Origin: Candidatus Gastranaerophilales bacterium | GTDB taxonomy: Bacteria; Cyanobacteriota; Vampirovibrionia; Gastranaerophilales; Gastranaerophilaceae | Length of the DNA: 64,000 nucleotides | Reading direction: 5' to 3' | NCBI GenBank assembly: GCA_944325005.1 | Contig: CALUYO010000003.1 | Location: forward strand, 56,615-120,614 | In this document: positions 32,560-40,475 of the stretch, one piece after another | Numbering within the stretch: the first letter of the stretch is position 1 | How the letters are laid out: each line of letters starts with the position of its first letter | The notes under the pieces: generated by a model | The model's input: the letters and a program-made list of their open reading frames with translations, nothing else | What the model was told of the DNA's origin: nothing | Databases searched by the model: none | Made by a program: the position numbers and the translations under genes

Positions 32560-33194
32560 TAGAGACAGTTATTTTTGATTTGGACGGAACTTTATTAAAT
32601 ACTCTTGAAGATTTGAGAGAGGCGACAAATTTTGCTCTTTCTCAATTCGGGTATCCGAAACGTTCATTAGAAGAAGTAAGATGTTTTGTTGGAAACGGCG
32701 TAAGAAAACTTATTGAACGTGCTGTTCCTTCTGACTGCAAAAATATTGACGAATGCCTTTGTATTTTTAAAAAGAATTATTCTGATAATATGTGCAATCA
32801 CACTGTTCCCTATAATGGTATCTTAAAGATACTGTCAGATTTAAAAACTGATGGTGTTAAAATAGGCGTGGTGTCTAATAAATTTGACTCTGCTGTAAAA
32901 AATTTATGCAAAAAATATTTTGGAAATCTGGTTGATACAGCAATCGGCCAGTCTGATGATGTTCCGAAAAAACCGGCTCCCGACGGGGTTTTTAAGGCTA
33001 TGAAAGAATTGAATGCTGATAAAAATTCCACTGTATATATAGGAGATTCAGAGGTGGATGTGCAGACGGCAAAGAATTCAGGACTTGCATGTATCGGTGT
33101 AACATGGGGATTTCGCGATAAATCTGACCTTGCCGGTGCAGACTTTATTATTGATAACCCATGTGATATAATCAATACAATCAGGAGTATGTAA
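32556..33194 (+). CDS. gph: Phosphoglycolate phosphatase-like HAD hydrolase
   Basis: 212 residues, HAD subfamily with a helical cap. Motif I is IFDLDGTLLNT at residues 5-15, motif II VVSNK, and motifs III/IV are KPAPDGV and YIGDSEVDVQTAKNSG. Such proteins dephosphorylate 2-phosphoglycolate or other small phosphates. The ATG overlaps the acyltransferase stop (ATGA), so it is translated as part of the cluster transcript. Whether it serves the polyene pathway is unknown. Confidence 0.88.
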   Translation: MIETVIFDLDGTLLNTLEDLREATNFALSQFGYPKRSLEEVRCFVGNGVRKLIERAVPSDCKNIDECLCIFKKNYSDNMCNHTVPYNGILKILSDLKTDGVKIGVVSNKFDSAVKNLCKKYFGNLVDTAIGQSDDVPKKPAPDGVFKAMKELNADKNSTVYIGDSEVDVQTAKNSGLACIGVTWGFRDKSDLAGADFIIDNPCDIINTIRSM

Positions 33195-33602
33195 ATGGAA
33201 AAGCTTTCTGTAAGTTTGGAAGATTATATTGAAGAAATTTATAATCAGGTTTTGAAAAACGGTCAGGCAAAAGTGACTGCAATTGCGGATGCCCTGAAGG
33301 TTAAAAAAGCGTCTGTAACCGGCGCCTTGAATATTCTTGCCGAGAAGAAACTTATTAATTATGCGCCGTATTCTCCTATTACATTAACCTGTGAAGGGGA
33401 AAAAATCGCGAAAAATATTTTGACAAAACATGAAAAATTGTCTGAATTTTTTATGGAAGTGCTCGGTGCCGGACGGGAGGAAGCTCTTGAAACTGCCTGC
33501 AAAATGGAACATATAGTGTCAGATAAATTATTTAATAATATGGTTAAACTGACTGATTACGTAAAATCCGAGTTAAAAGAAAAAATCAGCAGCCTATATT
33601 GA
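33195..33602 (+). CDS. DtxR/MntR-family metal-dependent regulator
   Basis: 135 residues, starting directly after the gph stop codon. The N-terminal winged helix reads SVSLEDYIEEIYNQVL, VTAIADALKVKKASVTGALNILAEKKLI, and a dimerisation/metal-binding helix region follows (ILTKHEKLSEFFMEVLG, ACKMEHIVSDKL). His and Glu residues match the MntR/DtxR pattern (KHEKL, CKMEH). There is no C-terminal SH3 domain, so it is MntR-sized. A palindromic box of the right type lies just downstream, at 33655-33670. Confidence 0.9.
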   Translation: MEKLSVSLEDYIEEIYNQVLKNGQAKVTAIADALKVKKASVTGALNILAEKKLINYAPYSPITLTCEGEKIAKNILTKHEKLSEFFMEVLGAGREEALETACKMEHIVSDKLFNNMVKLTDYVKSELKEKISSLY

Positions 33603-33627
33603 TTATTGAAATTTTTATAATTACCTC

Positions 33628-33670
33628 TTGACAAAAATATTTTTTTAATATAAAGTTAGGTCAAACTAAC
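33628..33670 (+). promoter_or_regulatory. Promoter with overlapping metal-regulator box
   Basis: TTGACA (33628-33633), a 17 base spacer and TAAAGT (33651-33656) form a strong promoter. GTTAGGTCAAACTAAC (33655-33670) overlaps its -10 and start site; its arms GTTAG and CTAAC are inverted. DtxR-family operators have this TTAGG...CTAA character, and the gene just upstream encodes such a regulator. Repression by the metal-loaded regulator is inferred. Confidence 0.65.
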
Positions 33671-33672
33671 AA

Positions 33673-34782
33673 ATGGAATTTTGCATGAAACTAGCAACTA
33701 TATGTAAATATGTAGACCAGCCTATGGTTCTGAATAAATTGGATCAAAAAATGCCTGCTTTATTAATCGGAGCGGGAGGTGCGTATGGTATTGCGGATTC
33801 CTTAAAACATTCGTCAAAAGACAAAAATCATGTAAAACAAAGGTTTATTAAAAATGCAATTGTAATTTCAAGTACAATCGGAGCTTCCCTGCTCGGCACG
33901 AGAGGCTTAAAAATAGGCGGTAAAAAGATACTCGGCGGTTTAATGGAGCGTGTGCATTTTACTGAACTGCAAAAGGTTCAGACTGAAGCTGTCAACAAGT
34001 TTCTCAAGAAAGCAACAATTAAAGATGCAGTTATTTTAGACGCTCTGGAAACTGCTAAGCTAAAAGAACTTTCACCAAAACAAATTGAGTTATTAAATGA
34101 CAAACTTCCTACATCTCCTGCGAAACAAGAACTTTTCAGCGTAATATTACCTGAAAAGCAAAATCTAAATTCAAAGGAGATTTTTTCTGAAATTAAACGG
34201 TTATCTCTTTTGGGGTTAATTCCTGTAGCAGGAGGAGTTACGGGTGGCATTATTGCTGATAAAGTTACACATACAAACAATAGAAAAGGAACGGCCGATA
34301 AGGTCAAAGAGGGCTTGTACCAGTATCTTGCGAATATCTTCCTATGTAATGTTGGTGCAGGTGCGGCCCTTTTTCTTTCAGAAAAATTGGAAAAGGCCAA
34401 CAAGATTAAACCTCTTACTCCGATGAAAAAGCTGGCGGTAATTTTAACCGGAATTACTGCAACCGGAATTGTAGGCGGCAGTTATATTGCAAATTACGTA
34501 AGTAAAAAATGTATTAACCCGTTGTTCGGTGAAAAAAGCAAAGGAAAAGGAATATATGATGAAAGAAAACCGGAAGCTCTCGATATTGCACTTCATGCTG
34601 ATGATATAGCAACAGCGGGTATATTATCCGGTTTTAAATGGATAGAACCTGCTTTACCTTTTATGTACTTTATATCCGGCTATAGAGCAGGAATAGGTTA
34701 TAGAAACGCGCATCACCATCATCATAAACGAAATGATAGACATGAAAGAATAATGGAATTACAAAAAAATGCTTATGGCTAA
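33673..34782 (+). CDS. Membrane protein with His-rich tail
   Basis: 369 residues; the ATG at 33685 (after weak GGAA) is an alternative to that at 33673, which has no ribosome site. There are several Gly-rich hydrophobic segments (LLIGAGGAYGIA, VISSTIGASLLG, LLGLIPVAGGVTGGIIA, VILTGITATGIVGGSYI). Near the C-terminus is NAHHHHHKRNDRHERI. I recognise no family. The promoter overlaps a DtxR-type box, and the His cluster could bind metal, so a role in metal handling is a reasonable guess but not shown. Confidence 0.65.
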   Translation: MEFCMKLATICKYVDQPMVLNKLDQKMPALLIGAGGAYGIADSLKHSSKDKNHVKQRFIKNAIVISSTIGASLLGTRGLKIGGKKILGGLMERVHFTELQKVQTEAVNKFLKKATIKDAVILDALETAKLKELSPKQIELLNDKLPTSPAKQELFSVILPEKQNLNSKEIFSEIKRLSLLGLIPVAGGVTGGIIADKVTHTNNRKGTADKVKEGLYQYLANIFLCNVGAGAALFLSEKLEKANKIKPLTPMKKLAVILTGITATGIVGGSYIANYVSKKCINPLFGEKSKGKGIYDERKPEALDIALHADDIATAGILSGFKWIEPALPFMYFISGYRAGIGYRNAHHHHHKRNDRHERIMELQKNAYG

Positions 34783-34831
34783 ACCATAAGATATTAAAAA
34801 ATTTTTCTACACACCTTCTTATACAAAAAAT

Positions 34832-34856
34832 AGCTCTCGTAATCTACGCGAGAGCT
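34832..34856 (-). terminator. Terminator of the ferritin-GNAT operon
   Basis: AGCTCTCG (34832-34839) pairs with CGAGAGCT (34849-34856). On the minus strand the helix is followed by ATTTTTTG. It lies 22 bp past the GNAT stop codon. Confidence 0.8.
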
Positions 34857-34877
34857 TACATTTTATGTATGGAACAG

Positions 34878-35351
34878 TTACGTTTCCATTATGTAATCAT
34901 CCATTACAAAACCTGAGCCAATATCTGTTACAACTGCATCTATTGTTTTAAAACCCCATTTTTCGTAAGCTTTGATAGAGTTTATGTTGTGTTTATTAAC
35001 TGTCAGCCTTATGGGTTTGTTATCTGCCAGTTCTTTTATTTTGTAAAAAGCTTTTGTTCCTAATCCTTTATGTCTGAATTCTTTTTTTATATAAAGTTTT
35101 GATAAAAACAGATATTCACCTTTATCGGAAATCCCGAAATAACCTGCTTTTTCATTATTCTGTATAATAAAGTAGTAGGTATAATTTTCATTTTCAATCT
35201 GATTTTTTATGGCTCTTTCCGATTGAAAATTTTCCACCATATAATCAATTTGTTCCGGTGAAAGAAGGCAAGTCCAGTATTCATGCCATATAGCAGATGC
35301 CAGACCTGCCAGTTCTTTTATATCATTTACTTTTTCAAATTTTATATTCAT
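34878..35351 (-). CDS. GNAT-family N-acetyltransferase
   Basis: 157 residues with the GNAT fold. The acetyl-CoA-binding motif A is LYIKKEFRHKGLGTKAFYKI (around 90-110), followed by IRLTVNKHNINSIKAYEKWGFK. The substrate is unknown. The ATG overlaps the ferritin stop codon (TAATG), so the two are translationally coupled and presumably expressed together under the ferritin promoter. Confidence 0.88.
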   Translation of the reverse strand: MNIKFEKVNDIKELAGLASAIWHEYWTCLLSPEQIDYMVENFQSERAIKNQIENENYTYYFIIQNNEKAGYFGISDKGEYLFLSKLYIKKEFRHKGLGTKAFYKIKELADNKPIRLTVNKHNINSIKAYEKWGFKTIDAVVTDIGSGFVMDDYIMET

Positions 35352-35860
35352 TAACCTATTACCGGTTGTACGAATGTTCTTGCAGCAAGGTCTTTATCAA
35401 GCATTAATAATGCTTTTTTATCATCGCCGATAAGTTGTAGAGTAGCTAAAACATTTCCTACATTATCTTCTTCTTCAACCTGTTCTTTTATGTACCAGTC
35501 TAAAAATGACAGTGCAGCACGATCTTTAACTTCATCTGCCACATCTGCAAGTTCGTTAATAGAAGCTGTAACATATTCTTCATGTTTTAAAATATGTTCA
35601 AAGCAATCAAGCGGAGATTTCCAATCTGTTTCAGGCTTTTCGATTGCTTCAAGAGTAACCGTACCTCCTCTTTGGTTCAGGTAATCAAACATGCCCATAG
35701 CATGAGCGCGCTCTTCCTGAACCTGAACTGACATCCAGTTTACAAAACCTTTAAGGTTTAATCTTTCAAAGTATGCCTGCATTGAAAGATATAGATATTC
35801 AGAATAAAATTCTTTGTTAATCTGCACATTAAATGCTTTTTCTAATTTTTCGCTAATCAT
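35351..35860 (-). CDS. ftnA: Ferritin (FtnA type)
   Basis: 169 residues, the standard length for non-haem bacterial ferritin. Ferroxidase-site residues are visible: NKEFYSEYLYL (Glu), VQEERAHAMGMFDYL (Glu, His), then HILKHEEYVTASI and FLDWYIKEQVEEEDN. It forms a 24-subunit shell that oxidises and stores iron. An AAGAGAGGAAG ribosome region precedes the ATG. It lies close to the DtxR-type regulator, but I see no metal box in its own upstream region. Confidence 0.94.
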   Translation of the reverse strand: MISEKLEKAFNVQINKEFYSEYLYLSMQAYFERLNLKGFVNWMSVQVQEERAHAMGMFDYLNQRGGTVTLEAIEKPETDWKSPLDCFEHILKHEEYVTASINELADVADEVKDRAALSFLDWYIKEQVEEEDNVGNVLATLQLIGDDKKALLMLDKDLAARTFVQPVIG

Positions 35861-35980
35861 AATTACTTCCTCTCTTTTTATACTTTGATTTTAACACCAA
35901 AAAATTTTTTATAAACTTTTGTTAATTTTTTTTTTATTTTTAGGCAATTTAAAATATTCATATAATTTAAACAATTTACT

Positions 35981-36613
35981 ATGACATTAAATATTCAGAA
36001 CAATTATTTAAATCAGCTTAATTTAAAACAAAGCAATCCGGGTTTAACAAAATCTACACAACCGTCATTTCGGGGGTATGGTGATATTCAAAGACTTACC
36101 CATATGAATATAGGCATGCAGGGGAAGGGCTTTATCGGTCAAATTCTCCTTGAAAATGTTACAAAGGGTAAAGATGAACTAATTAATGTATTTAAAGGAT
36201 TTGACTGTGGTAATGAGCGTTACTATCTGAAAAATGATCAAGATGAATTAATCGGTGAATTTTTGATAAAAATTAATAAATATTTTGACTATGACAGATT
36301 TACATATAAAGAAGATCCCAGTCATGTTTTAGTTGATGATTTAATGAACTATTCAAAACCCGATACACCTTTCTGGAATAAAAAACTTGATTATTATAAG
36401 GGTGTAGGAACACGTTTATTGCAGATAGCACAGAGAAGAAGCGATGAGGCAAATTGCTTTGGGAATATAAGATTAAATTCAATGCCGGAGGCACGTCCAT
36501 TTTATATAAATAAAATTGGTATGGTTAAGGATCCAAATAATCCATATAGCGGAATGTTGGTTATTCCATGGGATAAAAAAGAACCTCTTTCAAAAATGTA
36601 CGGCGGACTGTAA
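35981..36613 (+). CDS. Protein with N-terminal PSFRG motif and GNAT-like domain
   Basis: 210 residues. The first 30 are polar and Asn/Gln-rich and end in PSFRGYG. Several proteins of this window's lineage seem to carry such an S-F-x-G motif at the N-terminus (compare SFGSS in the protein at 52394). The C-terminal half has YYKGVGTRLLQIAQRRSDE, then RPFYINKIGM, which resembles the acetyl-CoA-binding part of GNAT acetyltransferases. No clear ribosome site is seen. The function is unknown. Confidence 0.6.
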   Translation: MTLNIQNNYLNQLNLKQSNPGLTKSTQPSFRGYGDIQRLTHMNIGMQGKGFIGQILLENVTKGKDELINVFKGFDCGNERYYLKNDQDELIGEFLIKINKYFDYDRFTYKEDPSHVLVDDLMNYSKPDTPFWNKKLDYYKGVGTRLLQIAQRRSDEANCFGNIRLNSMPEARPFYINKIGMVKDPNNPYSGMLVIPWDKKEPLSKMYGGL

Positions 36614-36654
36614 TTTTTCTGAAATTAACATTTCAGGTAATGAAAATTTTTCAT

Positions 36655-36674
36655 TAATTACTTATAAGTAATTA
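36655..36674. promoter_or_regulatory. Perfect 20 bp palindrome before the 36679 operon
   Basis: TAATTACTTATAAGTAATTA is its own reverse complement and ends 4 bp before the ATG at 36679. A hairpin, CTGAAAT-TAAC-ATTTCAG, sits upstream at 36619-36636, probably ending the previous gene. The palindrome is placed to act as an operator, or as an mRNA structure masking the start. Confidence 0.5.
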
Positions 36675-36678
36675 TGTT

Positions 36679-38010
36679 ATGAAAAATAATGCAGTAAATA
36701 AATTATTAAAAGCTCTCGGTGAGAGTACAAAGTTAAACATAAATGATTACAGCAATTATATAGCTTTTCGCGGTGTAGGAAGCGCCTGCTCAAAACGATG
36801 GCTCGGTAATATTGTTCCTGCAGATTTATTAAGATTATCAGTGAAAGAGGCGGTAGAAATTATTTTGACCCTCTCTGAAGGATGTATTTTTTATGATAAA
36901 TTTCCGGATTATATAGGTACGCCGGTTTATGGCGATAAATGGGGCAGGCTTGCAAATTACATTGAAATTAATGACCGCGCAATAGCTGTTATGGATAACG
37001 GGTGTACCTGTAAAGGTATTTTAAGCTGTATAAAATTACTGCCTGCAATTCCGCCTTCTGCAAAAAGCTGGGCAAACTGCATTATTTTATCTCAAATCTG
37101 GCAGAATATTTACGGCGATGCCTACGAAAAAGGCCCGTTTGAAGAAAATTCAATTTACGCTCTCAGGCTTAATACAAGCTATAGCGATAATATAATTGAT
37201 TACTCAATTGTTGATAAAATTACGCCGGAAGAGCAGTTGAAAGCTTATGTTGATTTAGCTCATTTTAGAGGACTCAAAGTCGGCTTCAGACATGTAATTT
37301 CTGCGGATCAGATAAAAGTTGCCCGCCCTTATCACGATGATGAAATTTTCAGCTGGAATAACCCCGAACACATAGAAATTTACATTACTGAATGCGTCAA
37401 ACTTATGAACTTGGGATTTGAATGTATGTTTATAGATTCTGCAAAGCATATTGGCGGGTATGATATGGCAAATTATACTGGCGTAGGTGCTCTGCCTGAT
37501 TACCATCAGATGCAGTATATTTTAAACGAAATTCGTTTAAGAACAGGTAAAACTAATATAAGCTTTGTCGGGGAAAAAAGTTCTGATGATTTTGAAAGAT
37601 ACAGAATGATGGGTTTGAACGCCGGAACCGACTTTATAACAGGCGACAATTTTGAAGCCGTCAGGAATTTATCCGAACGCTTAAAATATTGCAGAGATTA
37701 TGCTCCGGGCGTAGAGGTTACAAACGATAACAACGAAGGCGGGTTATCATACGAACAAAAGTTAAATCGTATTAATTCGGCATTGTTCGGGTTTAATTTG
37801 GCAAGTGACAAACTTCCGAGCTTTATGCAAATGAATGATTTATTTCCGCTTAGATACGATACATCAACACATCATCTTATGATGACTAACCCCTCATATT
37901 CCGCTGACGGAACTGCTTTGAGCCACTGGGAAAATCTTTTTGCAAAAGATGACGGAAGGTATTACAACAAATGCGCCGGCGAACTTTTTGCCTATGCGTT
38001 GAATTTATAA
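36679..38010 (+). CDS. Predicted TIM-barrel protein, possibly glycosidase-like
   Basis: 443 residues with no signal peptide. Strand-helix repeats (LAHFRGLKVGFRHVISADQI, CVKLMNLGFECMFIDSAKHIGG, TNISFVGEKSSDDFERYRMMG, GTDFITGDNFEAV) suggest a beta/alpha barrel similar to the alpha-amylase superfamily, but I cannot point to a catalytic triad. ATG without a clear ribosome site, just after a 20 bp palindrome. It is followed 18 bp later by the ferritin-like gene, with which it probably forms an operon. Function unknown. Confidence 0.5.
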   Translation: MKNNAVNKLLKALGESTKLNINDYSNYIAFRGVGSACSKRWLGNIVPADLLRLSVKEAVEIILTLSEGCIFYDKFPDYIGTPVYGDKWGRLANYIEINDRAIAVMDNGCTCKGILSCIKLLPAIPPSAKSWANCIILSQIWQNIYGDAYEKGPFEENSIYALRLNTSYSDNIIDYSIVDKITPEEQLKAYVDLAHFRGLKVGFRHVISADQIKVARPYHDDEIFSWNNPEHIEIYITECVKLMNLGFECMFIDSAKHIGGYDMANYTGVGALPDYHQMQYILNEIRLRTGKTNISFVGEKSSDDFERYRMMGLNAGTDFITGDNFEAVRNLSERLKYCRDYAPGVEVTNDNNEGGLSYEQKLNRINSALFGFNLASDKLPSFMQMNDLFPLRYDTSTHHLMMTNPSYSADGTALSHWENLFAKDDGRYYNKCAGELFAYALNL

Positions 38011-38028
38011 AGTATAAGGAGAACAAAA

Positions 38029-39327
38029 ATGACTTTTAATCCATTGGAAGAAAAGGGTATACCTTTGGAAAAACAGCTAAGAAGCTGGCATGATATTGTT
38101 AAAAGACCGTTTGATAAACATGATGTTGACTGCTATTCAAGAACACGTCAAATTTTAATGAACGGTATTGAAGTTGAAGCATGGAATTTCAAGCATAATT
38201 TTGCAAGATGCTGTCCGGACGAAGATGTAAGAAAACTTCTTGCTTTATCACATAAAATTGAAGATATGCAGCAAACAACCGTAAACTGGATGACACCTGC
38301 CTGTCAGACAGTTTTGGAAACAACTTTGGGTTACGAACAGGTAGCAGTTGATTTAACCGCATGGCTTGCTCAGAACGAACCGGATGATTATGTGAGAGAA
38401 ACTTTTAATTTCGGCCTACTTGAAGATTTTGATCATTTATACAGGTATAGCCAATGGGCTTATATGGTACATGGAATTGACCCCGACAATATTTTACAGG
38501 GAATGACTGATGTTGTAATAGGGCGGCCGACCCAGAACCATCACAATGATAATATAATAAGACTTCGAAAACACTATGACAGAACAACTGCATCCCCACA
38601 GACCAAAGTAAATATCTATACGCTTGTTTCAGGCGAACAGCAGACACATAATTTCTATGCCGAACACGGTATGATGTATGCAAATGACGATTTAAGAAGG
38701 ACTTACGGAGAAATTTGCGACGTTGAAGAAGAACACGTTACAATGTATGAATCTCTAATTGACCCTAATGAAACACCTTTTGAAAAACTTCTTCTCCACG
38801 AATTTACAGAAGTCTGCACATACTATAACTGCTACAAAGATGAAGTAAATGACAAGCTTAAACAAATCTGGGAAGAATTTTTAGCATTTGAACTCGGGCA
38901 TCTTCAGGTTGCGATTGATTTATTGAAAAAGCATGAAAAACGTGACCCAGAAGAAATTATCGGCGATAAAATAATTCTCCCGTGCCACTTTGAAACCCAG
39001 AAAGAATATGTAACAAATATTCTGGAAAACGAAATAGACAAACGTCATGATGATAATATGGGCTATACAACAATTGAAAAACTCCCTGAAGATTGGCCAA
39101 GCTATCTTGCACAGGAAATTCTGAACGGCAAGGGGGCTCCAACAGAACAAACAATCAGACTAATAGGCTGTTCTACAGGTATGGACATTGTAACAGCAGA
39201 ACCTAAATTGCGCAAAAAAGAACCTGAACTTTTAAAACGCGGATTAGAGAAAAAAGCACAGGCAACTAACACTGTATCAGTTGAAGATTACGAGGAATTT
39301 GTGAAGGAAAAACCTATGGAGTTTTAA
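38029..39327 (+). CDS. Ferritin-like di-iron-type protein of unknown function
   Basis: 432 residues, soluble, with AAGGAG before the ATG. Four helices carry acidic and His residues in the ferritin-like pattern: HKIEDMQQTTVNWM, LLEDFDHLYRYSQWAYM, DVEEEHVTMYESL and FELGHLQVAIDLL; the last two contain E-x-x-H. A di-iron or other metal centre is likely by this pattern. I do not recognise a named family. It sits between the barrel protein and a small membrane protein in one operon. Confidence 0.55.
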   Translation: MTFNPLEEKGIPLEKQLRSWHDIVKRPFDKHDVDCYSRTRQILMNGIEVEAWNFKHNFARCCPDEDVRKLLALSHKIEDMQQTTVNWMTPACQTVLETTLGYEQVAVDLTAWLAQNEPDDYVRETFNFGLLEDFDHLYRYSQWAYMVHGIDPDNILQGMTDVVIGRPTQNHHNDNIIRLRKHYDRTTASPQTKVNIYTLVSGEQQTHNFYAEHGMMYANDDLRRTYGEICDVEEEHVTMYESLIDPNETPFEKLLLHEFTEVCTYYNCYKDEVNDKLKQIWEEFLAFELGHLQVAIDLLKKHEKRDPEEIIGDKIILPCHFETQKEYVTNILENEIDKRHDDNMGYTTIEKLPEDWPSYLAQEILNGKGAPTEQTIRLIGCSTGMDIVTAEPKLRKKEPELLKRGLEKKAQATNTVSVEDYEEFVKEKPMEF

Positions 39328-39330
39328 TTT

Positions 39331-39582
39331 ATGCAAAATAAAATAATAAAAATTTTAAGAATAATTGCCTATACAGGAATTATTACCGCAAGCGTTTTTT
39401 CAATTCTCAAATGTATGAAAGAAAAGAAGAGAAAAGATAACAATGAAAGAATGCTACTTATTGCGCGACAGATTGATGCACAGATAAGAAACACAAATCG
39501 TAAAACCTCCCCTCGATATCATGAAAGAAATCAGGCAAAATATGATGAATTATGGGGTAATAATGAATCTTCCTGCAACTGA
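39331..39582 (+). CDS. Small single-span membrane protein
   Basis: 83 residues, 3 bp after the ferritin-like gene, with GGAGTT as ribosome site. One membrane helix (IIKILRIIAYTGIITASVFSI) is followed by a highly basic cytoplasmic tail (KEKKRKDNNER) and a polar C-terminus. No family is recognised. It is the last gene of the operon starting at 36679. Confidence 0.6.
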   Translation: MQNKIIKILRIIAYTGIITASVFSILKCMKEKKRKDNNERMLLIARQIDAQIRNTNRKTSPRYHERNQAKYDELWGNNESSCN

Positions 39583-39587
39583 TAAAA

Positions 39588-39615
39588 CAAACGGCACATT
39601 TTAAGGTGCCGTTTG
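39588..39615. terminator. Bidirectional terminator
   Basis: CAAACGGCAC (39588-39597) pairs with GTGCCGTTTG (39606-39615). It separates the 36679 operon from the convergent carbonic anhydrase gene. The minus strand has TTTTA after the helix. Confidence 0.85.
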
Positions 39616-39624
39616 TAAATTATT

Positions 39625-40200
39625 TTATATAAGATTTACCAACCCTGTTGAATGATCAAAGTGGCATTTTGCAATCCTGAGTTTTTCACATTTAACAGCT
39701 TCATTAATGATAACTGAATGTTTCATCAAATAATCTTCAACCCATTTTGTATGCTCCTGAGCAAAATAATTATGACATGATATATCTTCTTTATGATTTA
39801 AAACAGGATATACACATTTTAAAATTGATGAAAAATCCTTCATAGGTTCAGGATAATGTTCTTTTGCATATTTCATAACACCGCAGTCGTCATGCCCCAG
39901 AAGTATTAACAAAGGTACCTCAAGTTTTTTTACGGCATATTCAATGCTTTCTATAACATTAGGACCAGTCGTCATTCCGGCAACTCTTACAACAAAAAGT
40001 TCCCCGATTCCACAGTCAAATATAATTTCAGGTACTACACGGCTGTCTGAACATGTTAAAACACATGCATACGGTTCCTGATGAAACGCAAATTTTTTCA
40101 ACGTTTCAAGCGATATATTTTTTGTCGTTGGCGTACCGTTTACAAAATTTTTATTCCCATCTAATAATTTATCAAGTTCTTTTTGTGCTTTCTCTTTCAT
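39625..40200 (-). CDS. can: Beta-class carbonic anhydrase
   Basis: 191 residues. Zinc ligands and the Asp/Arg dyad are in CSDSRV (Cys, Asp, Arg) and GHDDCGV (His, Cys); FVVRVAGM is the conserved strand between. It interconverts CO2 and bicarbonate in the cytoplasm. It is a single gene on the minus strand with its own terminator, next to the second toxin-like locus. The short length is within the usual range for the family. Confidence 0.93.
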   Translation of the reverse strand: MKEKAQKELDKLLDGNKNFVNGTPTTKNISLETLKKFAFHQEPYACVLTCSDSRVVPEIIFDCGIGELFVVRVAGMTTGPNVIESIEYAVKKLEVPLLILLGHDDCGVMKYAKEHYPEPMKDFSSILKCVYPVLNHKEDISCHNYFAQEHTKWVEDYLMKHSVIINEAVKCEKLRIAKCHFDHSTGLVNLI

Positions 40201-40243
40201 AAAAGTATTTTAGTTAATTTTAACAAAAAAAGCAATAGCACAA

Positions 40244-40272
40244 TTGATTTTTAATAATAATTCTGTTATAAT
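40244..40272 (+). promoter_or_regulatory. Promoter of the peptide mRNA, locus 2
   Basis: TTGATT (40244-40249), a 17 base spacer, TATAAT (40267-40272). The predicted start at about 40280 gives an RNA beginning AAGGGCAAGC. This matches the start of the locus 1 mRNA at nine of ten bases. Confidence 0.8.
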
Positions 40273-40309
40273 CCCCATTGAAGGGCAAGCCCCTTTTATT
40301 ATATCCATG

Positions 40310-40360
40310 TCTCTACGGCACAAACTTCAAATTTGTAAACCCGTTAGAGAAAGGAGGTGA
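40310..40360 (+). promoter_or_regulatory. Leader hairpin and strong ribosome site, locus 2
   Basis: TCTCTACGG (40310-40318) pairs with CCGTTAGAGA (40341-40350) with one bulged T, forming a helix that abuts the Shine-Dalgarno AAGGAGGTGA (40351-40360). The ribosome site matches the 16S rRNA tail over its full length. An inner hairpin, ACAAA...TTTGT, is also possible. Confidence 0.65.
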
Positions 40361-40365
40361 TAAGA

Positions 40366-40431
40366 GTGGTTGTTGATAAAATAGAACTAGCAATCATTTT
40401 AATAATGATGCTAGTCCTAAAACAATCATAA
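40366..40431 (+). CDS. 21-residue hydrophobic peptide, type I toxin-like
   Basis: GTG start; the peptide is MVVDKIELAIILIMMLVLKQS, a short acidic/basic head and a single hydrophobic helix (LAIILIMMLVL). A full-length Shine-Dalgarno lies 5 bases upstream. The coding sequence contains CTAGCAATCATT and AATGATGCTAG, which pair over 11 bp with one bulge, just as the locus 1 peptide gene has an internal hairpin. An antisense promoter lies downstream. The size is similar to Gram-positive holin-like toxins, but the sequence is not recognisably one of them. Toxicity is inferred. Confidence 0.7.
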   Translation: MVVDKIELAIILIMMLVLKQS

Positions 40432-40469
40432 GGGGCTTTTATGTGCGGACTGCAATCCGCACGCCCTTC
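40383..40469 (-). ncRNA. Predicted antisense RNA (antitoxin-like), locus 2
   Basis: Expected product of the minus-strand promoter at 40476-40504. It would start near 40469, fold GTGCGGA-TTGCAG-TCCGCAC, cover the 3' end of the peptide mRNA, and end at the coding-sequence hairpin (CTAGCATCATT / AATGATTGCTAG), which is followed by T-rich sequence. The length would be about 90-105 nt. The ends are inferred. Confidence 0.6.
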
Positions 40470-40471
40470 TT
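40430..40471 (+). terminator. Terminator of the peptide mRNA, locus 2
   Basis: GTGCGGA (40443-40449) pairs with TCCGCAC (40456-40462), enclosed by AAGGG (40430-40434) with CCCTT (40464-40468), then CTTTTTTATT. In addition AAGGGGCTT here is fully complementary to AAGCCCCTT at the 5' end of the same mRNA (40287-40295), so the two ends could pair. Confidence 0.75.
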
Positions 40472-40475
40472 TTTT

